Source of the DNA: Microbacterium endophyticum
Lineage (GTDB): Bacteria; Actinomycetota; Actinomycetes; Actinomycetales; Microbacteriaceae
Assembly (NCBI RefSeq): GCF_011047135.1
Contig: NZ_CP049255.1
Span: 2,418,001-2,482,000, forward strand
DNA length: 64,000 nt
Direction of reading: 5' to 3'
Shown piece after piece: positions 45,285 through 54,981 of the stretch (its first letter is position 1; each line of letters begins with the position of its first letter). The notes below the pieces were generated by a model, which made no database searches, was not told where the DNA came from, and saw only the letters and a list, made by a program, of their open reading frames with translations. Both the position numbers and the translations under genes were made by a program.

Positions 45285-45307
45285 AGCGTCAAGCCTAAGC
45301 TGGAGTG
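45285..45307. promoter_or_regulatory. Divergent overlapping minus-10 elements of pmt and rsmI
   Basis: The intergenic gap is 23 bp. TAGGCT for pmt (minus strand, 45297-45292) and TAAGCT for rsmI (plus strand, 45296-45301) overlap by two bases. Each lies 6-7 nt from its start codon. Both minus-35 regions would lie inside the opposite coding sequence. Confidence 0.65.
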
Positions 45308-46147
45308 GTGATCATCCTCGCGGCGACGCCGATCGGAAACCTCGGCGATGTAACTCGACGACTCGTCGAAGCTCTCGAGAACGCCACCGTCGTCGCCGCC
45401 GAAGACACTCGCACGACGCAGCGGCTGCTCGCGGGCCTTGGCATCACCAACCGGCCGCGATTGATCGCGGTGCATGATCACAACGAAAAAGAGCGGGCAG
45501 CCGAGATTATCGCGCTCGCCGAAACCGACGACGTGCTCGTGATTTCGGATGCCGGAATGCCCACCGTCAGCGACCCCGGATACGGGCTCGTTGCCGCAGC
45601 AATTGCGGCTGGCGTCACAGTGACCGCGCTCCCAGGACCGAGCGCCGTGCTGACAGCGCTCGCCGTTGCGGGGCTGCCGACTGACCGGTTCACGTTCGAG
45701 GGGTTTCTGCCGCGAAAGCCGTCGGAGCGCCGTGCACAGCTCGCGGCGCTTTCTTCTGAGACGCGCACAATGGTCTTCTTCGAGTCGCCCGCGCGGACGG
45801 GCGCGGCGCTCGCCGACATGGCCACGGCGTTCGGTGATGACCGGCAGGGAGCCGTTTGTCGCGAACTTACCAAGTTCTACGAAGAGGTCGTTCGTGGCCC
45901 GGTCGCCGAATTAGCGAAATGGGCAGAAGACGGTGTGCGCGGCGAAGTCGTGCTTGTCGTGGGCGGTTCACAGGAAGAGCCGGTCTCTTTTCCGGCGGCG
46001 GTCGCACAGGTGACTGAGCTGGTCGCCGCTGGCGGCCGGCTGAAAGAAGCCGTGCGCGAAGTCGCCGGCCACACTGGGCACCCATCACGAGATCTGTACC
46101 AGGCGGCCCTTGAAGCGAAGCAAACGAGCAACAAAGACAGCGCGTAA
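45308..46147 (+). CDS. rsmI: 16S rRNA (cytidine1402-2'-O)-methyltransferase
   Basis: 279 residues. RsmI methylates C1402 in the decoding centre. The tetrapyrrole-methylase fold shows ILAATPIGNLGDVTRR at the N-terminus, AAEDTRTTQRLL, HDHNEKERA, VLVISDAGMPTVSDPGYGLVAAAIA and GFLPRKPSERRAQL, all RsmI signatures. The C-terminal RsmI_HTH-like region has KEAVREVAGHTGHPSRDLYQAALEAK. I preferred GTG 45308 over 45305 because it is exactly 6 nt after the TAAGCT hexamer; the two starts differ by one residue. Confidence 0.95.
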   Translation: MIILAATPIGNLGDVTRRLVEALENATVVAAEDTRTTQRLLAGLGITNRPRLIAVHDHNEKERAAEIIALAETDDVLVISDAGMPTVSDPGYGLVAAAIAAGVTVTALPGPSAVLTALAVAGLPTDRFTFEGFLPRKPSERRAQLAALSSETRTMVFFESPARTGAALADMATAFGDDRQGAVCRELTKFYEEVVRGPVAELAKWAEDGVRGEVVLVVGGSQEEPVSFPAAVAQVTELVAAGGRLKEAVREVAGHTGHPSRDLYQAALEAKQTSNKDSA

Positions 46148-46193
46148 TCGTCACACGGTGAGCGGCGGCATCCATCGCAACTAGAATTCACTG

Positions 46194-47771
46194 GTGAGCA
46201 CGGACCGATCTTTTTACATCACGACGCCGATTTACTATCCGAGCGACGTACCGCACATCGGCCATGGCTACACGACGGTCGCCGTCGATGCTCTGGCCCG
46301 ATGGCACCGTCAGTCTGGGGACGACACCTGGATGCTGACGGGCACCGACGAGCACGGTCAGAAGATGATGCGTGCCGCCGCCGCCAACGGTGCAACCCCG
46401 CAGGAGTGGGTCGACAAGCTCGTGAGCGAGTCGTGGTTTCCGCTGCTCGAGACTCTCGATGTGGCCAACGACGACTTCATCCGCACCACTCAGCCCCGCC
46501 ACGAAGAGCGAGTGCGCGAGTTCGTGCAGGCAATATATGACCGCGAGTACATCTACGCCGGCGAATTCGAAGCGCTCTACTGCGTCGGCTGCGAAGAATT
46601 CAAGACCGAATCAGAGATCCTCGATGGCACAGGTGCTTTCGAAGGACTAAAGATCTGCGCCATCCACTCCAAGCCGCTGGAACTGCTGCAGGAGAAGAAC
46701 TACTTCTTCAAACTCAGCGAGTTTCAAGACCGGCTGCTCGAGCTCTACCGCACCGAGCCCGATTTCGTGCGTCCCGAGTCTGCGCGCAACGAAGTCGTCT
46801 CGTTCGTTAAGCAGGGCCTGAAAGATCTTTCGATCTCCCGTTCGACCTTCGACTGGGGCATCACGGTCCCGTGGGACGAATCGCACGTCATCTACGTGTG
46901 GGTCGATGCTCTTCTCAACTACGCGACGGCAGTTGGCTTCGGTTCGGATCCCGAACAGTTCGATAAGCGCTGGCCCGCCTATCACGTCGTGGGTAAAGAC
47001 ATCCTGCGTTTCCACGCTGTCATCTGGCCCGCGATGCTGATGGCTGCGGGCGTCGACGTGCCCAAAGGGGTGTTTGCGCACGGCTGGTTGCTTGTCGGTG
47101 GCGAGAAGATGTCGAAGTCGAAGCTCACGGGTATCGCCCCGACCGAAATCACGGATGTTTTCGGGTCGGATGCGTACCGTTTCTACTTCCTCTCAGCGAT
47201 TGCCTTCGGTCAAGACGGCTCCTTCTCGTGGGAAGACCTTTCGGCCCGTTACCAGGCCGAGCTTGCCAACGGCTTCGGCAATCTGGCATCTCGCACGATC
47301 GCGATGATCGAGCGCTACTTCGCCGGCGTCGTGCCGGCCGCGGGCGTACCGACCCCGGCCGACGATGTCGTCGCAAAGACAGTTGCGGATGCCGCATCCG
47401 CCGCCGATGCTGCCATCGAACGGTTCCGCATCGATGAGGCCGTCGCCGCGATTTGGACGATCGTTGATGTGCTGAACGGCTACATCACCGAAAACGAACC
47501 GTGGGCGCTCGCAAAGGACGAGACGAAGCGCGAGCGGCTCGGCACTGTGCTGTATACGGCAGCCGAGGGCCTTCGTGCGCTCGCGGTACTGCTGTCGCCG
47601 GTCATGCCCGTTGCGACCGAGAAGCTCTGGACATCGCTTGGCGTGACAGAAAGGCTCGGTGCGCTTCAGGCTCAGCCCCTCCGCGACGCAGGGCGCTGGG
47701 GACAACTCCCCGTCGGTACCAAGGTCGCGGCGCTGTCGCCCCTCTTCCCGCGCATCGAACAGTCAGTATGA
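46194..47771 (+). CDS. metG: Methionyl-tRNA synthetase
   Basis: 525 residues. Class I signature is HIGHGY (residues 22-27); the KMSKS loop is EKMSKSKLTG. TPIYYPSDVPHIGH and LTGTDEHGQKM match MetRS. The zinc-knuckle region has CVGCEEFK...CAIHSK, a reduced knuckle with three Cys. There is no C-terminal tRNA-binding OB-fold beyond the anticodon domain, as in other actinobacteria. The GTG start lies exactly 6 nt after TAGAAT without a Shine-Dalgarno (leaderless). It is coupled to tatD by a 4-bp ATGA overlap. Confidence 0.97.
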   Translation: MSTDRSFYITTPIYYPSDVPHIGHGYTTVAVDALARWHRQSGDDTWMLTGTDEHGQKMMRAAAANGATPQEWVDKLVSESWFPLLETLDVANDDFIRTTQPRHEERVREFVQAIYDREYIYAGEFEALYCVGCEEFKTESEILDGTGAFEGLKICAIHSKPLELLQEKNYFFKLSEFQDRLLELYRTEPDFVRPESARNEVVSFVKQGLKDLSISRSTFDWGITVPWDESHVIYVWVDALLNYATAVGFGSDPEQFDKRWPAYHVVGKDILRFHAVIWPAMLMAAGVDVPKGVFAHGWLLVGGEKMSKSKLTGIAPTEITDVFGSDAYRFYFLSAIAFGQDGSFSWEDLSARYQAELANGFGNLASRTIAMIERYFAGVVPAAGVPTPADDVVAKTVADAASAADAAIERFRIDEAVAAIWTIVDVLNGYITENEPWALAKDETKRERLGTVLYTAAEGLRALAVLLSPVMPVATEKLWTSLGVTERLGALQAQPLRDAGRWGQLPVGTKVAALSPLFPRIEQSV

Positions 47772-48766
47772 CCCCGAATTCCACCCCTGACTTGCCCGTT
47801 TCTGTGGGTGGGGCGGCGTCCGCAAAAACCGGCAAGTCAGCGGGGGGAGACGGCGCCACCCGGCCCCAGGTCGCTGCGGAGGCTTTCGACGCCAGCACCT
47901 ATGTGCGAGAGCGCACGGCCGACGGGCGCAAAGAACTGCGGTACCCCGAGTCGCCCGAGCCGCTCATGGTGCCCGTGTACGACAACCACACTCACCTCGA
48001 GATCTCTGACGGTGACAGTCCGATGACGCTCGAGCAGCAGCTCGACCGGGCCACCGCCGCCGGGGTGATCGGTGTTGTGCAGGCGGGTGGCGACATTGAA
48101 TCGAGTCGCTGGTCGGCCCATGCTGCGGCATCCGATTCGCGCGTGCTCGCGGCGGTCGCAATTCACCCGAACGAGGCACCTGTCTATGCCGCCGCGGGAA
48201 GACTTGCCGAAGCGATCGCTGTCATCGACGAGCTCGCGGCGCAGCCACGCGTGCGAGCGATCGGGGAGACGGGGCTCGATTTCTTCCGTACCGAAGCAGA
48301 CGGCATCCCCGCTCAACTGGAGAGCTTCGAGGCCCACATCGCGCTGGCCAAAAAACACAACATCGCGATGCAGATCCACGATCGGAATGCGCACGATGCC
48401 GTGCTCGAAACGCTCCTTCGCGTCGGCGCACCGGACCGCACGGTCTTTCACTGCTTCTCGGGAGACGATGTGATGGCGCGGATCGCTGCCGATCGCGGCT
48501 ACTACCTGTCTTTCGCCGGCAATGTGACATTCAAAAATGCTCAAAACTTGCGCGACGCCCTCGCAGTGACCCCACGCGAGCGCATTCTGGTCGAAACGGA
48601 TGCCCCGTTCCTCACGCCGACCCCGCATCGAGGTCGCCCGAACGCTCCGTATCTCGTGCCCGTGACAGTGCGGTTCATGGCTGCAGAACTCGGTGTCGGC
48701 GTTGATGAACTTTGCGCTCAGATCTCGGCCAACACACTCGAGGTCTACGGTTCGTTCGGCGCGTAG
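47768..48766 (+). CDS. tatD: TatD-family metal-dependent DNase
   Basis: 332 residues. Metal ligands: DNHTHLEIS (two His), AIGETGLDFF (Glu), QIHDRN (His), FHCFSG (His) and ETDAPFLTP (Asp). TatD proteins are 3'-5' exonucleases or deoxyribonucleases involved in DNA repair and quality control. Before the barrel there is a 75-residue extension, rich in Gly, Ala and Ser, not found in E. coli TatD but common in actinobacteria. It is cotranscribed with metG. Confidence 0.95.
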   Translation: MTPNSTPDLPVSVGGAASAKTGKSAGGDGATRPQVAAEAFDASTYVRERTADGRKELRYPESPEPLMVPVYDNHTHLEISDGDSPMTLEQQLDRATAAGVIGVVQAGGDIESSRWSAHAAASDSRVLAAVAIHPNEAPVYAAAGRLAEAIAVIDELAAQPRVRAIGETGLDFFRTEADGIPAQLESFEAHIALAKKHNIAMQIHDRNAHDAVLETLLRVGAPDRTVFHCFSGDDVMARIAADRGYYLSFAGNVTFKNAQNLRDALAVTPRERILVETDAPFLTPTPHRGRPNAPYLVPVTVRFMAAELGVGVDELCAQISANTLEVYGSFGA

Positions 48767-48805
48767 CGCTATCGGCTCCCAGGCGCCGAACGAACCGGCG
48801 TGCGG

Positions 48806-50266
48806 CTATGAGGTTTTCGCGGGCTTCTTCTTCTGCGTGAAAAGCGTCTCGGTCTTCTCGAGCTCCATGCCCTTGGTTTCTGGCACACGAAGCAGTACGT
48901 AGAAGAACGACAGCGCGGCGAAAGCGGCGTACATGCTGTAGGTGAGCGGGAGCGACCAGCTCGACATCGCGGGGAACGAGACCGTGATCAAGAAGTTGGC
49001 GACCCACTGAGCGCCAGCGGCAACTCCGAGCGCCTTGCCGCGGATGCGACTGGGGAAGATTTCGCCGAGCAGCACCCACACCAGCGGGCCCCATGACGCG
49101 CCGAACCCGACGACGAACAGGTTCGCGGCAACAAGGGCGACAGGACCCCATGCACCCGGAAGTGACACTTCGCCATCGACGGTGACCGAGAAGGCGAACG
49201 CCAGCGCCATGGCACCGAGGGACACCGTCATCATGATGGAACCGGTCAAGAGGATCGGCTTTCGGCCGATGCGGTCGACCAAGAAGATGGCGATCAGAGT
49301 CACGAGAACGTTCGTGACCGAGGTGATGACACCGATGAGCAGCGAGTTGCTCTCGTTGAATCCGACGGCCTTCCAGAGCGTCGTGGAGTAGTAGAAGATC
49401 ACGTTGATGCCGACGAACTGCTGGAACACCGACAGGATGATTCCAACCCAGACGATCGACTGCAGTCCCAAGACCGGACCGCGAAGTGACGCGTTCGAGT
49501 TTTTCTTGTCGGTATCGATGCCGTTGCGAATTTCGCGCATCGTCTGCTTGAGGTCGGCCGCGGGTACGAGGCGCGCGAACACTTCTTCTGCTTCGTCGTC
49601 GCGCCCCTTGGCCATCAAGTACCGCGGGGACTCTGGAATCGTGAACGACAGGAGACCGTAGACAGCTGCTGGTACGACGCCGACGAGGAACATCCAGCGC
49701 CAGGCTTCAAGGCCGAACCAGAGAGGTTCTGACGCGCCGCCAGCGCCCCAGACCATGACGGCGTCACTCAAGAGTGCGGCGAAAATACCGAGCGTGATCG
49801 CGAGCTGCTGGAGCGATGCCAGACCACCGCGAATTTGACGCGGCGCGATCTCTGCGATGTACGCAGGCGCCACGACCGAGGCGATACCGATGCCGATTCC
49901 GCCGATAACCCGCCACAGGATGAGGTCCGGAACACTGAAGGTCAGTCCGGAACCGACGGAGCTCACAAGGAACATGATCGCGCCGAGTCGCATGACGCGA
50001 AGACGACCCCAGCGGTCCGAGAGGTTTCCGGCTAGCAGGGCTCCCACAGCGCAACCGAGAAGCGCGACAGCAACGACGAAGCCGGTGAGCACGTCGCCGA
50101 TATCGAAGTTGCCCTGAATCGAGTCCACCGCGCCATTGATGACGGATGAGTCGAAGCCAAAAAGAAAGCCGCCGACGGCGGCAGCTACCGAGAGTCCAAT
50201 CGCGCGCCGCCCGAACGGGCTACGCAGCGAGAAGGCGTCGGAGGGGATCGCACCTGTGCTGGTCAT
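48806..50266 (-). CDS. MFS sugar:proton symporter (XylE/GalP-like)
   Basis: 486 residues, 12 helices. Sugar porter signatures: GGFLFGFDSSVINGAV, the helix 2-3 loop GNLSDRWGRLR, RVIGGIGIGIASVVAPAYIAEIAPRQIRGGL, PESPRYLMAKGR, and QQFVGINVIFYYSTTLWKAVGF, DRIGRKP, and a final PETKGMELE. These match the XylE/GalP/AraE family, with aldopentose or hexose transport driven by protons. TATTCT is 7 nt before the ATG (leaderless). It is divergent from rsmA (69-bp gap) and occupies the place where rpfB lies in Mycobacterium. Confidence 0.93.
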   Translation of the reverse strand: MTSTGAIPSDAFSLRSPFGRRAIGLSVAAAVGGFLFGFDSSVINGAVDSIQGNFDIGDVLTGFVVAVALLGCAVGALLAGNLSDRWGRLRVMRLGAIMFLVSSVGSGLTFSVPDLILWRVIGGIGIGIASVVAPAYIAEIAPRQIRGGLASLQQLAITLGIFAALLSDAVMVWGAGGASEPLWFGLEAWRWMFLVGVVPAAVYGLLSFTIPESPRYLMAKGRDDEAEEVFARLVPAADLKQTMREIRNGIDTDKKNSNASLRGPVLGLQSIVWVGIILSVFQQFVGINVIFYYSTTLWKAVGFNESNSLLIGVITSVTNVLVTLIAIFLVDRIGRKPILLTGSIMMTVSLGAMALAFAFSVTVDGEVSLPGAWGPVALVAANLFVVGFGASWGPLVWVLLGEIFPSRIRGKALGVAAGAQWVANFLITVSFPAMSSWSLPLTYSMYAAFAALSFFYVLLRVPETKGMELEKTETLFTQKKKPAKTS

Positions 50267-50335
50267 AGCCGTCAGAATATCCCTTCCGGGGTGCCGAGAC
50301 GGAGTATTGACAGAACGCTGGTTAGGGTGAGAGTC

Positions 50336-51184
50336 ATGCCTGTGACCCTGCTCGGTGCCGCCGAGATTCGTGCCCTCGCTGGCGAACTCGACGTGACTCC
50401 GACGAAAAAGCTCGGCCAGAACTTCGTCGTCGACGCCAACTCCGTGCGAAAGATCGTTCATGTGGCTCGCGTCACTGCCACGGATCGGGTCGTTGAGATC
50501 GGTCCCGGCCTCGGATCTCTCACGCTGGCGATCCTTGAAACAGGCGCGTCGATGGTCGCCGTCGAGATCGATCATCGGCTGGCCGCGCGATTGCCGCAGA
50601 CGGCGGCCGCCCACGGTGTGCCCGATGGTGCACTCACCGTGATCGACGCCGATGCGCTTCGTATTCTTGAACTTCCCGGTGACCCCGACGTACTCGTGGC
50701 GAATTTGCCCTACAACGTGTCGGTTCCGGTGCTGCTGCACTTCCTCGAACATTTCGAGTCGCTCAAGCGCGGTGTCGTCATGGTGCAAGCCGAAGTCGGC
50801 GAGCGACTCGCGGCAGCGCCCGGGTCGAAGGTGTACGGCTCTCCGAGCGCAAAAGCTGCGTGGTACGGCTCGTGGCGGCTCGCGGGCACTGTTTCACGGC
50901 AAGTGTTCTGGCCCGTTCCGAATGTCGATAGCGTGCTGGTGGCGTTCGAGCGGGATGCCTCGACTCGAGGCAGCGAAGAAGAGCGCCGCAGTACATTCCG
51001 CATCATCGACGCGGCATTCGGGCAGCGTCGCAAGATGCTTCGCCAAGCTCTTGCGAGCGTTCTCGGCGGAACTGCCGCTGAAGCATCCGGCATTCTCGAA
51101 CGTGCGGGTGTCGCGCCCACAGCTCGCGGCGAAGAACTGCGGATCGATGACTTTCAACGCATCGCTCAGGTGCTTGGGTCGTAA
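50336..51184 (+). CDS. rsmA: 16S rRNA (adenine1518/1519-N6)-dimethyltransferase
   Basis: 282 residues. RsmA/KsgA dimethylates A1518 and A1519 in helix 45 of 16S rRNA. Signatures: TKKLGQNFVVDANSVRKIV, SAM motif VEIGPGLGSLTLAI, VAVEIDHRLA and the catalytic NLPYNVSVPVLL. The C-terminal domain binds rRNA. TAGGGT lies 7 nt before the ATG, so the transcript is likely leaderless. In actinobacteria this gene usually precedes ispE directly; here three genes lie between. Confidence 0.96.
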   Translation: MPVTLLGAAEIRALAGELDVTPTKKLGQNFVVDANSVRKIVHVARVTATDRVVEIGPGLGSLTLAILETGASMVAVEIDHRLAARLPQTAAAHGVPDGALTVIDADALRILELPGDPDVLVANLPYNVSVPVLLHFLEHFESLKRGVVMVQAEVGERLAAAPGSKVYGSPSAKAAWYGSWRLAGTVSRQVFWPVPNVDSVLVAFERDASTRGSEEERRSTFRIIDAAFGQRRKMLRQALASVLGGTAAEASGILERAGVAPTARGEELRIDDFQRIAQVLGS

Positions 51185-51304
51185 ACCTTTTTTGGAATGT
51201 TCATATGTTGTTACCAGCGCGACGACGAAACATGCCGGTAACATAACCAGCACGTTCCGCTGATTCATCACCCGATACCGAGAAGCGGAGCGCAAGGGGA
51301 GACC

Positions 51305-52237
51305 ATGCGCACCGCAGAATACGCTGCACCCGAACGGGTGCTGCTGCACATCAGTGACACCCACCTGCGTGCTCCGGGCCCACAGCTCTTCGGCTCGCTG
51401 GATGGTGCGGCTCAGCTCCAGAAGGCTCTCGATGCTATTACCGCATCGGGTGTAGAGCCGGATGCTGTCGTCTTCACCGGTGACCTCGTCGATCTGGGCG
51501 AGGCCGACGCGTACCGTGTCCTGCGCGAACTGGTAGAACCGTGGGCTGAACGCCTCGGTGCGCCGGTGCTGTGGGTCATGGGAAATCACGACGACCGGCA
51601 CGCATTCCGTGAAGTGCTTTTCGACACGGATGCCGCCGACAATTCCTCCGCGACGATCGACCGCGTGGACGAACTCGATGGGCTGCGTGTCATCACACTC
51701 GACACGAGCGTGCCTGGAGAGCACTACGGCGAAATCAGTGATGAACAGCTCGAGTGGCTCGCGGCCGAACTCGCCACCCCGGCACCGCTTGGCACGATAC
51801 TTGCCATGCACCACCCTCCGGTCCCCGCGGTTCTTCCGCTCGCGGCAAGCGTTGAGTTGCGAGATCAGCGCCGGCTAGCTGCTGTGCTTCGAGGAACAGA
51901 TGTGCGTTCGATCATCGCCGGGCACTTGCACTACTCGACTTTCGCAACCTTCGCAGGCATCCCGGTTTCAGTCGCATCATCGACCTGTTATGCGCAGGAT
52001 CTGACTGTCCCCACGGGAGGTACGCGTCCGCAAGACGGCTCCCAGGCGTTCAATCTCGTGCACGTCTACGACGACACCGTCGTGCATTCGGTGGTACCGG
52101 TCGACGTTCCAGAGCCTCTCGAATACATCGACGCCGCAGAAGCGGAACGACGACTGAGCGAAGCGGGAGTTCGCGCGCGTGCTACGACAGCGCGCCGGAG
52201 CGTGCGGTCGAATGCTCCGCTGAAGACGCTGCGCTAA
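51305..52237 (+). CDS. CpdA-like metallophosphoesterase (cyclic nucleotide phosphodiesterase family)
   Basis: 310 residues. Calcineurin-like metal site: [10 protein letters not shown] (Asp, His), [12 protein letters not shown] (Asp), VMGNHDDR (Asn, His), AMHHPPV (His) and IAGHLHYS (two His). The arrangement fits CpdA/GpdQ class III phosphodiesterases; Rv0805 of Mycobacterium is the nearest known relative and hydrolyses cAMP poorly, so the physiological substrate is uncertain. It has a strong ribosome site (AAGGGGAG). The end overlaps the Stealth gene tail by 56 bp (convergent). Confidence 0.9.
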   Translation: MRTAEYAAPERVLLHISDTHLRAPGPQLFGSLDGAAQLQKALDAITASGVEPDAVVFTGDLVDLGEADAYRVLRELVEPWAERLGAPVLWVMGNHDDRHAFREVLFDTDAADNSSATIDRVDELDGLRVITLDTSVPGEHYGEISDEQLEWLAAELATPAPLGTILAMHHPPVPAVLPLAASVELRDQRRLAAVLRGTDVRSIIAGHLHYSTFATFAGIPVSVASSTCYAQDLTVPTGGTRPQDGSQAFNLVHVYDDTVVHSVVPVDVPEPLEYIDAAEAERRLSEAGVRARATTARRSVRSNAPLKTLR

Positions 52238-53771
52238 CTGAGGGAAGTTCCCACGGTGCTCGCACCGGGAACATGCGCTCGAGGGCATCGCTCAGTACAC
52301 GCACGCGCACCTCTTCGGGAACTTCGGTCTCGCCACCGTCGTTAAGGCAGAACATGTCGATCGTGCCGTCGTCGAGGCGTTCGATCTTGCGGAGCGAATC
52401 GGCAAGCGTCGTCTGGACATACCGTGTGTGCGGCGCGGTGGTTGCGACAGCGCGACCCGTGAACAGCGCGTAATAGTGATAGAGGCAGTTCGTGACGGAG
52501 ATATCGGTGGCTGCCCGAAAACGTGAAGCCGCTGTGCGCGCGAAGTCCTCGGGATAGACCTGCTCGAGCTCCTGCATCACACTTCGACGCAGCGGAGTAG
52601 CGCAGTGCTCGAGGTCTCGGACAATCGTGCGACCAAAACGCTCCTGCAAGAGCTCTCGGTTCAAGCGCAGCGCGTTGTCATGGCCGCTTCGGTGCAGAGC
52701 TCGGTTTCCGGTTCCGATCCGCACCTCACACTCCACGAACTGCGACAGGCCGCCGGGAGTGAAGAACATTTCTGGCTGCACCGCGCGACCGAAGAACATG
52801 TCGTCATTGGAGTACAAGAAATGCTCGGCGAGACCGTCGATCTTGTGGAGCTGTGATTCGACGGCGTGCGAGTTGTGTGTGGGGAGCGCAGCCGGGTCCT
52901 CGAAGAACTCCTCGCTACGCACGATCGTCACACGCGGATCATCGGCGAGCCACGCGGGCCGCGGTGAATCTGTCGCGATGAAAATGCGTCGCACCCAGGG
53001 TGCGTACATGTGCACGCTTCGAAGCGCGTAACGGAGCTCATCGACGTGACGAAAGCGCGCGGCGCCGTCGTCTCCTTCGCCGACGACGTAACCCGCCATT
53101 TGCGCTGCTCGCTGGCGTTGGAACTCCGTTGATGATCCGTCAACCCACGAGAAAACCATGTCGATGTCATGTGTGATCTCACTCGGGTGAGCTTCGAACA
53201 TCCCGCTGATCGTGCGCCACTCGCGGCCGAAACGCGTGACGTCGCCAAAGACGATGTCTTCGGCGGGGGTGATGCGGCGAGTGAGCGCGTTATTGAGCGG
53301 CGCTTCGATGAGCTCTTCGCCGAAGTGCCAGAACTCTACTCGAGCCGCGTGCTCGACACCGTAGCGCTTGCCACCGGATGCGGCGCGGCGAGGCCGGAAG
53401 ATTCGAACGGATGACGGGCCGACGTTGCTGACAGCGACGTCCGGCAGTGGAACCGTCGTTTTTCCCTTGGTCTTGGCATACAGCGGTTCGCGTGAGCACA
53501 GCGAGATGAGCGCGCTGAAGGCCTCCTGTCGCAGGCTGTCATCGACGACGAGCGCGGGCACAGTGTTGCTGTGACGAATGAGAAGAACCGGGATGCCGGC
53601 GCCCTCTAGCGTTGATGCGATCAGCAGGAGGTCGTCAACGCGCGCTTGAGCGGGGGTCACATCGTCATGGACGAGATGAAGCATCCCGTGATCGAGAACG
53701 ACATCCTCGCGTTCGAGCAGGCTGGCCCAGGGGTGCTGGTGTGCGTCGAGCGCAGAGAGTGTCGTTGCCAT
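52182..53771 (-). CDS. Stealth-family sugar-phosphate phosphotransferase
   Basis: 529 residues. Stealth proteins transfer hexose-1-phosphate to surface polysaccharides (capsule or wall polymers). All conserved regions are present: CR1 [13 protein letters not shown] (about 202-214), CR2 [32 protein letters not shown] then [32 protein letters not shown], and the CR3/CR4-like tail with VQTTL and FCLNDGG. The 200-residue N-terminal extension is helical and of unknown function; it occurs in other actinobacterial members. No signal peptide. It starts 142 bp from the divergent aldo/keto reductase gene. Confidence 0.9.
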   Translation of the reverse strand: MATTLSALDAHQHPWASLLEREDVVLDHGMLHLVHDDVTPAQARVDDLLLIASTLEGAGIPVLLIRHSNTVPALVVDDSLRQEAFSALISLCSREPLYAKTKGKTTVPLPDVAVSNVGPSSVRIFRPRRAASGGKRYGVEHAARVEFWHFGEELIEAPLNNALTRRITPAEDIVFGDVTRFGREWRTISGMFEAHPSEITHDIDMVFSWVDGSSTEFQRQRAAQMAGYVVGEGDDGAARFRHVDELRYALRSVHMYAPWVRRIFIATDSPRPAWLADDPRVTIVRSEEFFEDPAALPTHNSHAVESQLHKIDGLAEHFLYSNDDMFFGRAVQPEMFFTPGGLSQFVECEVRIGTGNRALHRSGHDNALRLNRELLQERFGRTIVRDLEHCATPLRRSVMQELEQVYPEDFARTAASRFRAATDISVTNCLYHYYALFTGRAVATTAPHTRYVQTTLADSLRKIERLDDGTIDMFCLNDGGETEVPEEVRVRVLSDALERMFPVRAPWELPSVSAASSAEHSTARSGALS

Positions 53772-53913
53772 TTAGTCCTTCTTGTTGACTGTGTGTGCTC
53801 AGAGTACGTCCTCTTCGTTGCCAGGATGTTACTCACCGTTTGGCGGCAGTTCAGACTTCCGAACGATTGTCGACCCGATGGCCGCAAACCGGACCGCCGA
53901 GTAGTCTCGAAGC

Positions 53914-54981
53914 GTGACTGATGAGCCGCGCTTCCGTTCCCATATTCCCGACCTCCACCGCCCGTACTCGGCAGCCGATGGTCGTGAGAACCATCTCGGC
54001 TATCGCCGCGTCGGAAACTCTGGACTTTATCTCCCGCCACTTTCTCTCGGGTTGTGGTGGAACTTCGGCGACAATTTTCCGTTCGACAATCAACGCGAGA
54101 TTCTCCGGCACGCATTCGACTCCGGTATCACCCACTTCGACCTGGCCAATAACTACGGGCCACCCTACGGATCAGCCGAGACCAACTTCGGTCGCATGAT
54201 GCGCGAGGATTTCGCCCGCTACCGCGATGAGATGATCATCTCGTCAAAGGCCGGCTACGACATGTGGCCCGGTCCCTACGGTGACTTCGGGTCAAGAAAG
54301 TACATTCTCGCGAGCGCGGAACAGTCGCTCAAGCGGATGAGCATCGACTATGTCGATATCTTCTACTCGCATCGCGCCGACCCCGAAACGCCCCTCGAAG
54401 AGACAATCGGGGCCCTCGACACACTGGTGCGCCAGGGCAAAGCTCTCTACGTCGGAATCTCTTCCTATAGCGCCGAGCGTACGTCAGAGGCAGCCGAAAT
54501 CGCACGGAACCTCGGGACTCCGCTCGTGATTCATCAGCCTTCCTACTCGATCCTCAACAGGTGGATCGAAGACGGCCTCACCGACGCGTTGCGGGCCGAG
54601 CAGATGGGGGCCATCGCTTTCACACCGCTCGCGCAAGGCATCCTGACGGACAAATATCTCGGCGACGGAAGCGCAGAACGTGCCCAGAAGCGCAACTCTT
54701 TGCCGAGCGGTGCGCTCTCCGATAACGCACTCACATCGCTTCGTAGCCTCAATGACGTTGCGCGTGAGCGTGGTCAGAGTCTCGCTCAGATGGCTATTCA
54801 GTGGGTCCTTCGTGATGGTGTCGTGGCATCCGCTCTCGGGGGAGCGTCTTCGACACGCCAGCTCGATGAGAACCTGGCAGCTGTTAACGGACCGGCCTTC
54901 GACGACGACGAGCTGCAACGGATCGACAATCTCGCCGGCGCGATCGATGTGAATCTCTGGTCGAAGTCTTCAGATCTATGA
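53914..54981 (+). CDS. Aldo/keto reductase (YghZ / L-glyceraldehyde-3-phosphate reductase type)
   Basis: 355 residues. YghZ-type features: [39 protein letters not shown] with the catalytic Asp and Tyr, [15 protein letters not shown] (Lys) and [12 protein letters not shown] (His); the C-terminal NADPH-binding region includes [18 protein letters not shown]. The N-terminal 20 residues are longer than in E. coli YghZ. The GTG is 6 nt after TAGTCT (leaderless). Its stop overlaps the ispE start by 4 bp, so ispE is read through from this promoter. Confidence 0.93.
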   Translation: MTDEPRFRSHIPDLHRPYSAADGRENHLGYRRVGNSGLYLPPLSLGLWWNFGDNFPFDNQREILRHAFDSGITHFDLANNYGPPYGSAETNFGRMMREDFARYRDEMIISSKAGYDMWPGPYGDFGSRKYILASAEQSLKRMSIDYVDIFYSHRADPETPLEETIGALDTLVRQGKALYVGISSYSAERTSEAAEIARNLGTPLVIHQPSYSILNRWIEDGLTDALRAEQMGAIAFTPLAQGILTDKYLGDGSAERAQKRNSLPSGALSDNALTSLRSLNDVARERGQSLAQMAIQWVLRDGVVASALGGASSTRQLDENLAAVNGPAFDDDELQRIDNLAGAIDVNLWSKSSDL

